DNA from: Flaviramulus sp.
GTDB lineage: Bacteria; Bacteroidota; Bacteroidia; Flavobacteriales; Flavobacteriaceae
Reading direction: 5' to 3'
DNA length: 5,514 bases
NCBI GenBank assembly: GCA_023255235.1
Contig: JALRJA010000449.1
Span: 1 to 5,514 of the forward strand
Positions 1 through 5,514 of the stretch are shown one piece after another. Every line of letters begins with the position of its first letter. Positions within the stretch are counted from its first letter, which is position 1. The position numbers were made by a program, and so were the translations under genes. Under the pieces are notes generated by a model. That model saw only the letters and a list, made by a program, of their open reading frames with translations. It was not told the DNA's origin and searched no databases.

Positions 1-178
1 CTTACAACCAAAAAAACGGTTAACAATATGGTTAATATGCTTTTAAATGATATATGCAAACTTGATGTTTTTTAGTCTAAATAATAACTATAAACTCTTT
101 TTATTATTATATTTAGTGGTAAAAATACGTATCTTTTTGAATTTACCTAATAATTATGAAGTGCCTTTTAAGCAAATG
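1..178. other. AT-rich intergenic segment left of the ABC ATPase gene
   Basis: No convincing gene is visible here. The minus strand contains no ATG in this stretch. On the plus strand, one frame is open from the window edge to a TAG at 73-75 (24 codons), so the 3' tail of a rightward gene starting outside the window is possible. That tail matches nothing I recognise, and the other two plus frames also stop quickly (TAA at 44-46 and at 21-23). The segment follows the stop codon of the leftward operon, so it is the place to expect a terminator. The only candidate structure is the inverted repeat listed at 118-147. Confidence 0.5.
118..147 (-). terminator. Weak candidate stem-loop downstream of the exporter operon
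   Basis: GGTAAA at 118-123 is the exact inverse complement of TTTACC at 142-147. The 18 bases between them contain a second near-palindrome, AAAAATAcgTATcTTTTT, centred on TACGTA. The structure begins about 30 bases past the stop codon of the ABC ATPase gene, where the operon transcript would end. It lacks a GC-rich stem and no clear U-tract follows on the minus strand, so a role as an intrinsic terminator is only inferred. Inverted repeats of this quality also arise by chance in AT-rich DNA. Confidence 0.25.
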
Positions 179-874
179 CTAATTTGAAAAATGGGCTTCT
201 AACTCTTTTAAAGTAGCCGCACTGGTTTTTAAATCTTTTACAATTTCTCCTTTTTCTAATACAACAATACGGTCACAAACATCGGTTACATGCATTAAAT
301 CATGGCTTGAAATTAAAACGGTAACGCCTTGTTTTTCAGCTAAATCTTTAATAATACTTTTTAAACGAATTTGAGTTGTTGGGTCTAAGTTTGCAAATGG
401 TTCGTCTAAAATAATAACGGCTGGGTTTCCTATTAACGCAGCTACTATGCCTACCTTTTTTTGATTTCCTTTACTTAAATCGCGTAAAAACTTTTTTTGT
501 CCTAAAATTTCGCCATGGAAAAAGTCTTTAAATTGAGAAACAAGTTTATCAACATCGGCTTTGTTTTGTTCTCTTAGTTCGCCTATAAAATAAAAATATT
601 CTTCGGCGGTTAAATAACCAATTAAAAAGCTTTCATCTATAAATGCGGCTGTGAATGGTTTCCACGCTTCACTTTTATTTACTTGAATATCATTACTTTT
701 TATGCTTCCAGTTGTAGGTTGGATTAAATCTAAAAGCAAACTAAAATAGGTTGTTTTTCCTGCACCATTATTACCTACCAATCCAAAACTTTGTCCTTTT
801 GGAATTTCTAAAGAATCTATATTTAAAACGGTATTACTACCGTATTTTTTTGATAAATTGGATGTTATTATCAT
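179..874 (-). CDS. ABC transporter ATP-binding protein (ABC-2/BcrA-like exporter ATPase)
   Basis: This 231-residue protein is a single ABC ATPase domain, the usual length for a stand-alone exporter ATPase. Visible motifs are Walker A GNNGAGKT (34-41), the signature LSKGNQ (133-138), Walker B VIILDEP (153-159, with D157 and catalytic E158), the D-loop ANLD (161-164) and the switch histidine H191. Two details depart from the textbook. The signature is LSKGN rather than LSGGQ, and the usual Q-loop glutamine appears to be replaced by Asp/Glu (FIDE, 78-81). From memory, ATPases of the drug- and peptide-exporting ABC-2 class also vary at these places. The ATG start lies 12 bp after the stop of the DUF5687 membrane gene, so this is the last gene of a three-gene operon and very probably powers that membrane protein. 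It would act at the cytoplasmic face of the inner membrane. The substrate is unknown. Confidence 0.93.
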   Translation of the reverse strand: MIITSNLSKKYGSNTVLNIDSLEIPKGQSFGLVGNNGAGKTTYFSLLLDLIQPTTGSIKSNDIQVNKSEAWKPFTAAFIDESFLIGYLTAEEYFYFIGELREQNKADVDKLVSQFKDFFHGEILGQKKFLRDLSKGNQKKVGIVAALIGNPAVIILDEPFANLDPTTQIRLKSIIKDLAEKQGVTVLISSHDLMHVTDVCDRIVVLEKGEIVKDLKTSAATLKELEAHFSN

Positions 875-886
875 GTGTTTATTTTG

Positions 887-2365
887 TTAGTTATTTTGAT
901 TAAAAGCATCAATCATTTTATATTTTGAGTTTAAATACTTTAGCGTTATTAATGTCATTAACTTTTGATGAAGTACAATACCTGCTACTCCTAAAAGTCC
1001 CATTACTAAACAGGCTATTTCAAAGCCTACTAAAAAGTAAAAAAGAGCAAAAAGCCCCATGGGAAGTAACAATAAAGGAATTCCTATAAGCCATTGTACA
1101 ACACCTGTGCCTTGATAGTTAAATGCTGCTTTTGTGCTTAAATCTATTTTTTTTCTGTTAAAAGAACCTCCCCATAAAATAACATGTGTGTTAACACCAA
1201 CGTTATAAATGGCTGCTGCAAAATGTGCTAATAAAATTTTCCACCCAAAAAACACATACGGAATACCTAATACAAAAAGTATAACAACACTTGCTGCCAT
1301 TAACGTAAATTTTGATTTTAAATACTGCTCATATTTAATATTCTGACTCATAAGCAGTTTATAATAGGCACTATCCCAAGCTGGTATAAATTGCCCAAAG
1401 TTTATTAGAAATATTCCTGTTGAAAATACACCAATAAAAACAGAGAACCACGGTAAGTTTTGATAAGTGGGTTGTGGGTAAAAAAACCACCCATATAATA
1501 AGCCTATTGCCAACAACCAAACAGATGATTTTGTGCGTTTATTGCGCCAAATAAGCTTTAAATCTAATTTCATAAAAGGTGCTATGTCGCCAAAATTTTT
1601 AGTCCACTCTAAATTTGATGTGCTTACTTCTTTAATTTTAGTTTTTAAACCACTATCTAAAAATAGTTTCTGTATTAATATTTTAAAATTAAACCAATAG
1701 ACTAAAACAAGTAACAGAACCAAAATTACAATATAAAAAGGCGTATTATAAATAGCATTAAATGCCTTACCAACAATCTCATTGAATGCTATAATATTAA
1801 AATGATTAAGTGCATATAAGCCACCTACTAATAGTATAATTGGCAAGAATGATAATTCGGTTTCTGAAGAGTAGCTTTCAAAAATAAAATTTAAAAAATT
1901 AATTATTAAGGTAACCAAAACTAGTGCCAACATCCATACCAAAACAGCTGTTTGAGGATACCCTTCAATAATTAACTTAATGCCAAAAGGTATGATAACT
2001 AAAAGTGGTAAAATATTAAAAAATGATAGTGCCGATTTTCCTAAAACAAAATTTACAATTTTGTTGCGTTTTATTGGTAATGTTAAAAGCGGTATTACGC
2101 TCATTACGGGTAATTTCTGAAAGAAAAATCTAAAAACCAAATCGGCTAAAATCCAATAAAAAAGTCCTTTATTAACCATTAATAGTGGGTCTTGTTCTGG
2201 AAATGCTTTTTTAAGACCCGAATATAGAACTAATCCTATGCCTAAAAACATAGCTATAAAATAGAGTAAAAAAAACCCCATAATTATTTTAATCACTATG
2301 CTTTTTTCAAAGCTTGCAGACCTAAAAAAAGACTTCCACTCTAAACTTAGAAACTGTTTTATCAT
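887..2365 (-). CDS. DUF5687 family polytopic membrane protein, probable ABC exporter permease
   Basis: This 492-residue, very hydrophobic protein has roughly 11-12 predicted membrane segments by eye, near residues 25-49, 66-86 (weak), 104-130, 138-160, 172-190, 209-226, 281-296, 305-326, 353-374, 376-398, 421-444 and 447-468. A soluble, charged stretch (about 227-280) containing LKLIWRNKR (269-277) splits it into two halves. The segment NFGQFIPAWDSAYY (322-335) resembles the conserved core of DUF5687, a Bacteroidota family found beside ABC ATPases; this assignment is from memory of the family. The N-terminus (LEWKSFFRS, 8-16) resembles the amphipathic start of ABC-2 permeases. Its ATG follows the DUF2059 stop by 9 bp and its stop precedes the ATPase start by 12 bp. 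I infer that it is the inner-membrane channel of an exporter. No substrate can be deduced. Confidence 0.85.
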   Translation of the reverse strand: MIKQFLSLEWKSFFRSASFEKSIVIKIIMGFFLLYFIAMFLGIGLVLYSGLKKAFPEQDPLLMVNKGLFYWILADLVFRFFFQKLPVMSVIPLLTLPIKRNKIVNFVLGKSALSFFNILPLLVIIPFGIKLIIEGYPQTAVLVWMLALVLVTLIINFLNFIFESYSSETELSFLPIILLVGGLYALNHFNIIAFNEIVGKAFNAIYNTPFYIVILVLLLVLVYWFNFKILIQKLFLDSGLKTKIKEVSTSNLEWTKNFGDIAPFMKLDLKLIWRNKRTKSSVWLLAIGLLYGWFFYPQPTYQNLPWFSVFIGVFSTGIFLINFGQFIPAWDSAYYKLLMSQNIKYEQYLKSKFTLMAASVVILFVLGIPYVFFGWKILLAHFAAAIYNVGVNTHVILWGGSFNRKKIDLSTKAAFNYQGTGVVQWLIGIPLLLLPMGLFALFYFLVGFEIACLVMGLLGVAGIVLHQKLMTLITLKYLNSKYKMIDAFNQNN

Positions 2366-2374
2366 GGTGTTTTA

Positions 2375-2782
2375 TTAGTTGTATTTTTCTGCAATAGCTT
2401 GTACTTCCATTCCCCACGATTGCCCAAACATCATTGCTTTTTGGGTTAATCCCATTTGTTTTGTTGCTAGTTTTTTTCCTAAATCGGTATTGTAAAAACT
2501 CACAAGTGTTTTTATTTCGTCTAGTGTAAATTCTGCCATATATAACTCCGCCATTTTACCATACAAAGCATCTAGAGTACCGCTAGCTTCTTTGGTGTAA
2601 GCTTCTTTATTTTCATCAGAAACCATAGCACCTATTTGATTAATGGCATCATTAAAAGCATCTCCCGCTCCTGTGAGTTTTATAAAAGCTATTGTTTCTG
2701 TTTTAAATTCTGAAGTTTCTTGAGCTTTAACCGTTGCTAAAACTGCTAAAATAAATACGCTTACTAATACAAGTTTTTTCAT
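2375..2782 (-). CDS. Secreted DUF2059 domain protein
   Basis: I place the start at the ATG at 2782, giving 135 residues. This Met begins a textbook signal peptide: MKK, a hydrophobic core (residues 4-17), then VKA-QE with likely cleavage after A20. The frame stays open upstream to another ATG at 2872, but those 30 extra residues are Lys/Asn/Thr-rich, come from AT-rich spacer DNA and would bury the signal sequence. The mature protein is predicted to be mostly helical. Residues about 78-130 fit DUF2059: AELYMAEFTLDEIK, then SFYNTDLGKKLA (95-106) and a Met/Gln-rich end with GQSWG (120-124). DUF2059 proteins are small periplasmic or secreted proteins of unknown function. This is the first gene of the operon with the DUF5687 permease and the ATPase, so a role linked to the exporter is plausible but unproven. 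Confidence 0.87.
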   Translation of the reverse strand: MKKLVLVSVFILAVLATVKAQETSEFKTETIAFIKLTGAGDAFNDAINQIGAMVSDENKEAYTKEASGTLDALYGKMAELYMAEFTLDEIKTLVSFYNTDLGKKLATKQMGLTQKAMMFGQSWGMEVQAIAEKYN

Positions 2783-2858
2783 AAGATAGGTCTTAAAATA
2801 ATTAATTGTGTTTGTTGTTTTAATTTGTTTTTTCTTCTTTTTTAATTGAATAAAATAG

Positions 2859-2879
2859 AGGTTAAACATCATTAAACCT
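2859..2879. repeat. Imperfect palindrome upstream of the DUF2059 operon
   Basis: AGGTT at 2859-2863 is the inverse complement of AACCT at 2875-2879. The arms extend inward by A/T bases with one mismatch, making a 21-bp dyad about 77 bp upstream of the chosen DUF2059 start. It could be an operator or a 5'-leader hairpin. No regulator gene lies in the window to support that, and the arms are short, so it may be chance. Confidence 0.25.
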
Positions 2880-3056
2880 GCTAAATCAGTTTATAACAAG
2901 TTGCATCTTATCAACTAAAAAATAATACAATTTGAACAGTTGAAAATACATATAATGTTTGAAATATAACTAAAAAATAAAACTTTTTTTTATAGGTTTT
3001 TAGTTTATCACTTATAAATATTCGTGTTTTTAATAGAGATAGTATTCTAGCTTCCC

Positions 3057-3064
3057 TATTTTTG
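3057..3064 (+). promoter_or_regulatory. Bacteroidota-type -7 promoter element for the reductase gene
   Basis: TATTTTTG matches the TAnnTTTG -7 consensus used by the primary sigma factor of Bacteroidota at all six defined positions. It ends 16 bp before the reductase ATG, which would give a very short 5' leader of about 10 bases. I see no good TTG -33 element at the usual spacing upstream, which lowers confidence. It is the only exact plus-strand match I found in the intergenic region. Confidence 0.45.
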
Positions 3065-3080
3065 TAAAAAATATATTTCA

Positions 3081-4139
3081 ATGGCATCATTTTACAAACT
3101 TCCTGTTAAAACAATAGAAAGACTAACCAATAAATCTATTAGTATTACTTTTACTGTTCCTGATAACCTAAAAGAGGCTTTTGCTTTTAAAGCAGGGCAA
3201 TACATTACTCTTAAAACAATTATTGATGGAAATGAAGTAAGACGCGATTACTCACTTTGTTCATCGCCAAAAAGTGGTCAATTAACAGTAGCAATAAAAG
3301 AGGTTAAAGGTGGTGTATTTTCATCTTATGCCAATAATAAATTAAAAGAAGGTACTATTTTAGAGGTTGCCTTACCAAAAGGACGCTTTATTTTTGAACC
3401 AAATGATTCTAAAACAAAAAACATAGCTCTTTTTGCTGCTGGTAGTGGTATTACACCTATTTTAAGTATTCTAAAATGTGTTTTAGAAGAAGAAGTTCAC
3501 AGCAAAATTATTTTGGTTTATGGTAATAAAAATACTGAAGAAACTATGTTTTTAAACCAACTTTTAGAACTTCAACAGCAATATAAAGAGCGATTTTCAA
3601 TTCAGTTTGTATTTAGCCAACAAGCTGGAGAAGATGCTATTTATGGGCGTATTGAAAAAAATACCGTCAATTATATTATAAAAAATAAGCATAAAGATCT
3701 TGTAGTTGATGCTTTTTATATTTGTGGTCCAGAGGCAATGATACACACCGTTAAAACTGTTTTAACAGAACATCATATCAATGATAGTAAGATTCATTTT
3801 GAACTTTTTAAAGCTTCCAAAATTGAAGATTCAGAAAAACTTGATACGGTTTCTAACGGAAAAACAAAAATTACTGTTACCGTTGATGATGACACCACAA
3901 CTTTTGAAATGTCTCAAAAACAAACTATTCTTGAAGCTGTTTTAGATGAAAATATTGATGCGCCATATTCTTGTCAAGGCGGTGTTTGTAGTAGTTGTTT
4001 GGCACAAATAAAAACGGGCGAAGCCACTATGAGACAAAACACTATTTTAACCAAAGAAGAAGTAGAAAAAGGGTTTATTTTAACCTGTCAAGCACATCCA
4101 AAAACACCTACTATTACCATTGATTTTGATGCCGTTTAA
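3081..4139 (+). CDS. PaaE/PaaK-like ferredoxin-NAD(P)H reductase (FAD, NAD(P) and 2Fe-2S domains)
   Basis: This 352-residue soluble flavoprotein moves electrons from NAD(P)H through FAD and a 2Fe-2S cluster to a partner enzyme. An FAD-binding barrel (about 5-105) carries RDYSLCSS (55-62) and GGVFSS (77-82). A nucleotide-binding domain (about 113-245) carries FAAGSGITP (118-126) and YICGPEAM (213-220). A C-terminal plant-type ferredoxin domain (about 262-352) carries the cluster ligands C298, C303, C306 and C336 (C-x4-C-x2-C-x29-C). This domain order and length fit PaaE/PaaK, the reductase of phenylacetyl-CoA epoxidase, and related oxygenase reductases. No paaABCD-type oxygenase gene lies nearby and the gene is transcribed alone, so its partner is unknown; lipid, aromatic or fatty-acid hydroxylases are possible. 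I therefore give no gene symbol. The ATG start puts the first strand of the FAD domain at the expected place. Confidence 0.92.
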   Translation: MASFYKLPVKTIERLTNKSISITFTVPDNLKEAFAFKAGQYITLKTIIDGNEVRRDYSLCSSPKSGQLTVAIKEVKGGVFSSYANNKLKEGTILEVALPKGRFIFEPNDSKTKNIALFAAGSGITPILSILKCVLEEEVHSKIILVYGNKNTEETMFLNQLLELQQQYKERFSIQFVFSQQAGEDAIYGRIEKNTVNYIIKNKHKDLVVDAFYICGPEAMIHTVKTVLTEHHINDSKIHFELFKASKIEDSEKLDTVSNGKTKITVTVDDDTTTFEMSQKQTILEAVLDENIDAPYSCQGGVCSSCLAQIKTGEATMRQNTILTKEEVEKGFILTCQAHPKTPTITIDFDAV

Positions 4140-4155
4140 AGTTTTTTTTTGATGT

Positions 4156-4175
4156 GTTTTATACTTAAATAAAAC
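4156..4175. terminator. Weak stem-loop between convergent genes
   Basis: GTTTTAT at 4156-4162 and ATAAAAC at 4169-4175 form a perfect 7-bp inverted repeat around a 6-base loop. It sits in the 42-bp gap between the convergent reductase and glycosyltransferase genes, so it could stop transcription from both sides. The stem has only one G-C pair and no proper T-run follows on either strand. A T-run (4142-4150) instead precedes it on the plus strand. Its activity as a terminator is therefore doubtful. Confidence 0.3.
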
Positions 4176-4181
4176 TGCTTT

Positions 4182-5204
4182 CTAAATAGTTGCTTTTATT
4201 TTAGAAACTACCGTTTGAGGAAGAATACTTCTAGAGGCTTCTTTATAGTTTTTGGGGTATTTATTTCCATAAACCGATGTGGGTATTTTAGGAAATTTTG
4301 ATCTATCTGAAAGTAAGGCAAAGCTTTCTGGTTGATGAAAGGGTGCAAACCCTAAAAACGGATGTGTAACACCCCAAATAGTGATAACTTTTACACCCAA
4401 CATGGCAGCTATATGGCCGTTGCCAGAATCCATAGAAAGCATAATATCTAAGTTTGATATAATGGCTAACTCTTCTTTTAATGATATTTTTCCTGCCACG
4501 CTAACCACGTTTTCAAAACTGTTTTCTAGTGTTTGTAGTGTTTCTATTTCCTTTTTTCCGCCTCCAAATAACAAAACCTTATACTCTTTTGAAAGGGCTT
4601 CAATAACATTTTTCATTAAATCTATTGGATACATTTTAGCTTCATGTGCAGCAAAAGGTGCTATACCAATAATTTTTTTTGAGTCTGTTTCTATAAGCGT
4701 TTGAAGCTTTTTATTTAAAATTTGTTTATCAGGAAATATTGGGTTTGATAAATTAATAGGCAATCCTAATGTTTTAAAAACATCTGCATAACGCGTATGT
4801 GTACTTTTAAGTGGCTTAAAAAAAGTGCCCGATATTAATGCTTTTTTAAGTTTTCGGCCTTTATCTATTGATACAAAAAAGGGGCTTTTAATAAACTGTT
4901 TTAAAATTTTAGTTCTTAAAACATCATGTAAATCTGCAATAGCATCAAAATGCCTGTAATTATTAAGGTCTGATGCCAATTTATAAAGCCCTAAAAGGCC
5001 TTTATGTCTTCCTTTTAAATCTACCGGAAAAACAGATACATTATTTAAGTCTTTAAAAAATACAGCAAAAAAAGGGCGTGTTAAAACGGTAATTTTTATA
5101 TCGGGATATTGGTTGGTAAAGGCTCTTAAAACAGGAACCATTATTGCTACATCTCCCATTGCCGAAAAGCGAATAACTAAAACCTGTTTAATGGTATGTT
5201 GCAT
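4182..5204 (-). CDS. Glycosyltransferase family 9 protein (heptosyltransferase-like)
   Basis: This 340-residue protein has the two-Rossmann-domain GT-B layout of family 9, which includes the WaaC/WaaF heptosyltransferases of LPS core synthesis. The N-domain opens with VLVIRFSAMGDVAIMVPVL (8-26), in which D18 occupies the catalytic aspartate position of WaaC. The C-domain has IGIAPFAAHEAKMYP (179-193, with K190 where the family has a sugar-nucleotide contact lysine), LLFGGG (211-216), and SMDSGNGHIAAMLG then IWGVTHP (257-282), the family's donor-binding signature. There are no membrane segments, so it is a cytoplasmic or membrane-peripheral enzyme. The sugar need not be heptose: Bacteroidota LPS cores differ from those of enterobacteria. 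It lies 63 bp downstream of a DUF4254 gene on the same strand and is probably co-transcribed with it. I saw no promoter of its own. Confidence 0.92.
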   Translation of the reverse strand: MQHTIKQVLVIRFSAMGDVAIMVPVLRAFTNQYPDIKITVLTRPFFAVFFKDLNNVSVFPVDLKGRHKGLLGLYKLASDLNNYRHFDAIADLHDVLRTKILKQFIKSPFFVSIDKGRKLKKALISGTFFKPLKSTHTRYADVFKTLGLPINLSNPIFPDKQILNKKLQTLIETDSKKIIGIAPFAAHEAKMYPIDLMKNVIEALSKEYKVLLFGGGKKEIETLQTLENSFENVVSVAGKISLKEELAIISNLDIMLSMDSGNGHIAAMLGVKVITIWGVTHPFLGFAPFHQPESFALLSDRSKFPKIPTSVYGNKYPKNYKEASRSILPQTVVSKIKATI

Positions 5205-5267
5205 ATGCTTTATGGTTTTCCTTTTTTTAACTTGAAAAGCACGTTTTGCTCAAAAAGTTGTGGTAGT
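5205..5267 (-). other. Spacer between the DUF4254 and glycosyltransferase genes
   Basis: This 63-bp gap has no TAnnTTTG element on the minus strand, which favours read-through from the DUF4254 gene. It contains a small dyad, AGCA (5238-5241) and TGCT (5247-5250), that could extend by three more pairs if a 3-base bulge is allowed. This is too weak to call a terminator or attenuator. The sequence just before the glycosyltransferase ATG is A-rich, without a Shine-Dalgarno motif. Confidence 0.4.
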
Positions 5268-5514
5268 TTATTTTTGAGATCGAAGTACGGGGTTTAATTC
5301 TTCGTCGTTATACATTTTCATTTGTTTATAAACTTTCATGTATTTGTTGCCCTTTTCAATATCGTTTAAAAGCGTATCAATTGCCGAAGATAAATCTGTT
5401 CGCTGTTCAAGTAAAATATTTAATTTTTTTTGACAAGCCTCTCTATGGGTGTTTGTGGCATCTTGGCGAGTAGCTTCTTCGTTCATGTGATAAATTTTCA
5501 AGGCTAAAATTGAT
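5268..5514 (-). CDS. DUF4254 domain protein, C-terminal part (cut by window edge)
   Basis: The reading frame is open from the right edge to the TAA at 5268-5270, so the 5' end lies outside the window and 81 codons are visible. The first in-window candidate start is a TTG at 5499-5501, but the frame continues upstream of it as S-I-L-A-L-K-I-Y-H-M, which reads as normal protein, so that TTG is not the start. The visible part is charged and predicted to be helical. LKIYHMNEEA, the LLEQRTDLS stretch and the terminal KVYKQMKMYNDEELNPVL segment fit my memory of the C-terminus of DUF4254, a family of roughly 200 residues common in Bacteroidota and of unknown function. There is no signal peptide or membrane segment in this part. 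Its position upstream of a family 9 glycosyltransferase suggests a role linked to envelope glycans. Confidence 0.82.
   Translation of the reverse strand, partial: SILALKIYHMNEEATRQDATNTHREACQKKLNILLEQRTDLSSAIDTLLNDIEKGNKYMKVYKQMKMYNDEELNPVLRSQK

Larger units (their letters stand above)
2783..3080. other. Divergent intergenic region between the exporter operon and the reductase gene
   Basis: This 298-bp AT-rich spacer must hold the promoters for both the leftward DUF2059-DUF5687-ATPase operon and the rightward reductase gene. On the right, TATTTTTG at 3057-3064 fits the Bacteroidota -7 element. On the left I found no exact TAnnTTTG on the minus strand. The nearest degenerate match is TATTTTAT (minus strand, about 2850-2857), so the operon promoter is not assigned. 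An imperfect palindrome lies at 2859-2879, just upstream of that degenerate match. No RNA gene or small ORF with coding character is evident. Confidence 0.6.

Noticed and set aside
129..139. TATCTTTTTG-like stretch as a rightward promoter
   Set aside because: The spacing between TA and TTTG is four bases rather than two, and no gene follows on the plus strand.
2783..2872. N-terminal 30-codon extension of the DUF2059 frame
   Set aside because: It is Lys/Asn/Thr-rich translation of AT-rich spacer and would place the signal peptide inside the protein. The Met at 2782 is a far better start.
4381..4704. 107-codon open frame on the plus strand inside the glycosyltransferase gene
   Set aside because: It lies wholly antisense to the well-supported family 9 glycosyltransferase, its product is a low-complexity Ser/Ile/Phe-rich string with no recognisable motif, and no promoter-like element precedes it.
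300..5095. Recurring AAAACGGT strings (for example near 316, 825 and 5084) as a dispersed repeat
   Set aside because: They lie inside genes and encode Thr-Val-Leu on the minus strand in ordinary beta-strands of Rossmann-type or ABC folds. They show no regular spacing or larger shared sequence.
5235..5251. Small dyad AGCA/TGCT as an attenuator or terminator before the glycosyltransferase gene
   Set aside because: It has only four contiguous base pairs and no T-run follows on the minus strand. It is not distinguishable from chance.
5499..5501. TTG as the start of a 77-residue small protein at the right edge
   Set aside because: The frame continues without a stop to the window edge and the residues before the TTG read as part of the DUF4254 family, so this is the C-terminal part of a longer gene.
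1..5514. CRISPR array, tRNA/rRNA gene, insertion sequence, phage or toxin-antitoxin system
   Set aside because: I saw no regularly spaced direct repeats, no GC-rich structured RNA segment, no transposase or integrase motifs and no small paired toxin-antitoxin ORFs. The genes look like stable chromosomal content.

Overview
This window looks like a chromosomal segment from a member of the Bacteroidota, most probably the family Flavobacteriaceae. The evidence is the strongly AT-rich DNA, the lack of clear Shine-Dalgarno sequences before the genes, a TAnnTTTG-type -7 promoter element, and the gene families: DUF5687 and DUF4254 are largely Bacteroidota families. The genus cannot be told from this sequence. 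I see five complete protein genes and one gene cut by the right edge. I found no RNA genes, CRISPR arrays, insertion sequences, integrases or toxin-antitoxin genes.

Region 1 (179-2782, minus strand) is a compact three-gene unit. In transcription order it has a small secreted DUF2059 protein, a DUF5687 polytopic membrane protein and an ABC ATPase. The gaps are 9 and 12 bp, so the genes are almost certainly co-transcribed. The DUF5687 protein is the likely membrane permease and the ATPase its motor, forming an ABC-2-like exporter of unknown substrate. The secreted DUF2059 protein is a possible periplasmic accessory. The 178 bp to the left of this unit hold no convincing gene, only an AT-rich inverted repeat that might help end transcription.

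Region 2 (2783-3080) is a 298-bp, very AT-rich divergent intergenic region. It carries a good -7 element immediately in front of the rightward gene and an imperfect palindrome on the operon side.

Region 3 (3081-4139, plus strand) is a stand-alone three-domain flavoprotein reductase (FAD domain, NAD(P) domain, C-terminal plant-type 2Fe-2S ferredoxin). It resembles PaaE/PaaK, the reductase of phenylacetyl-CoA epoxidase, but no oxygenase genes lie next to it. It converges with region 4 across a 42-bp gap that holds a weak stem-loop.

Region 4 (4182-5514, minus strand) encodes a family 9 (heptosyltransferase-like) glycosyltransferase. It lies 63 bp downstream of the C-terminal 81 codons of a DUF4254 gene that continues past the window edge. 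The pair suggests cell-envelope glycan or lipopolysaccharide synthesis.

Overall this looks like ordinary core-type Flavobacteriaceae DNA. I did not find a clearly new biological system. The most interesting uncharacterised parts are the DUF2059-DUF5687-ATPase exporter cassette, the orphan PaaE-like reductase and the DUF4254-GT9 pair.
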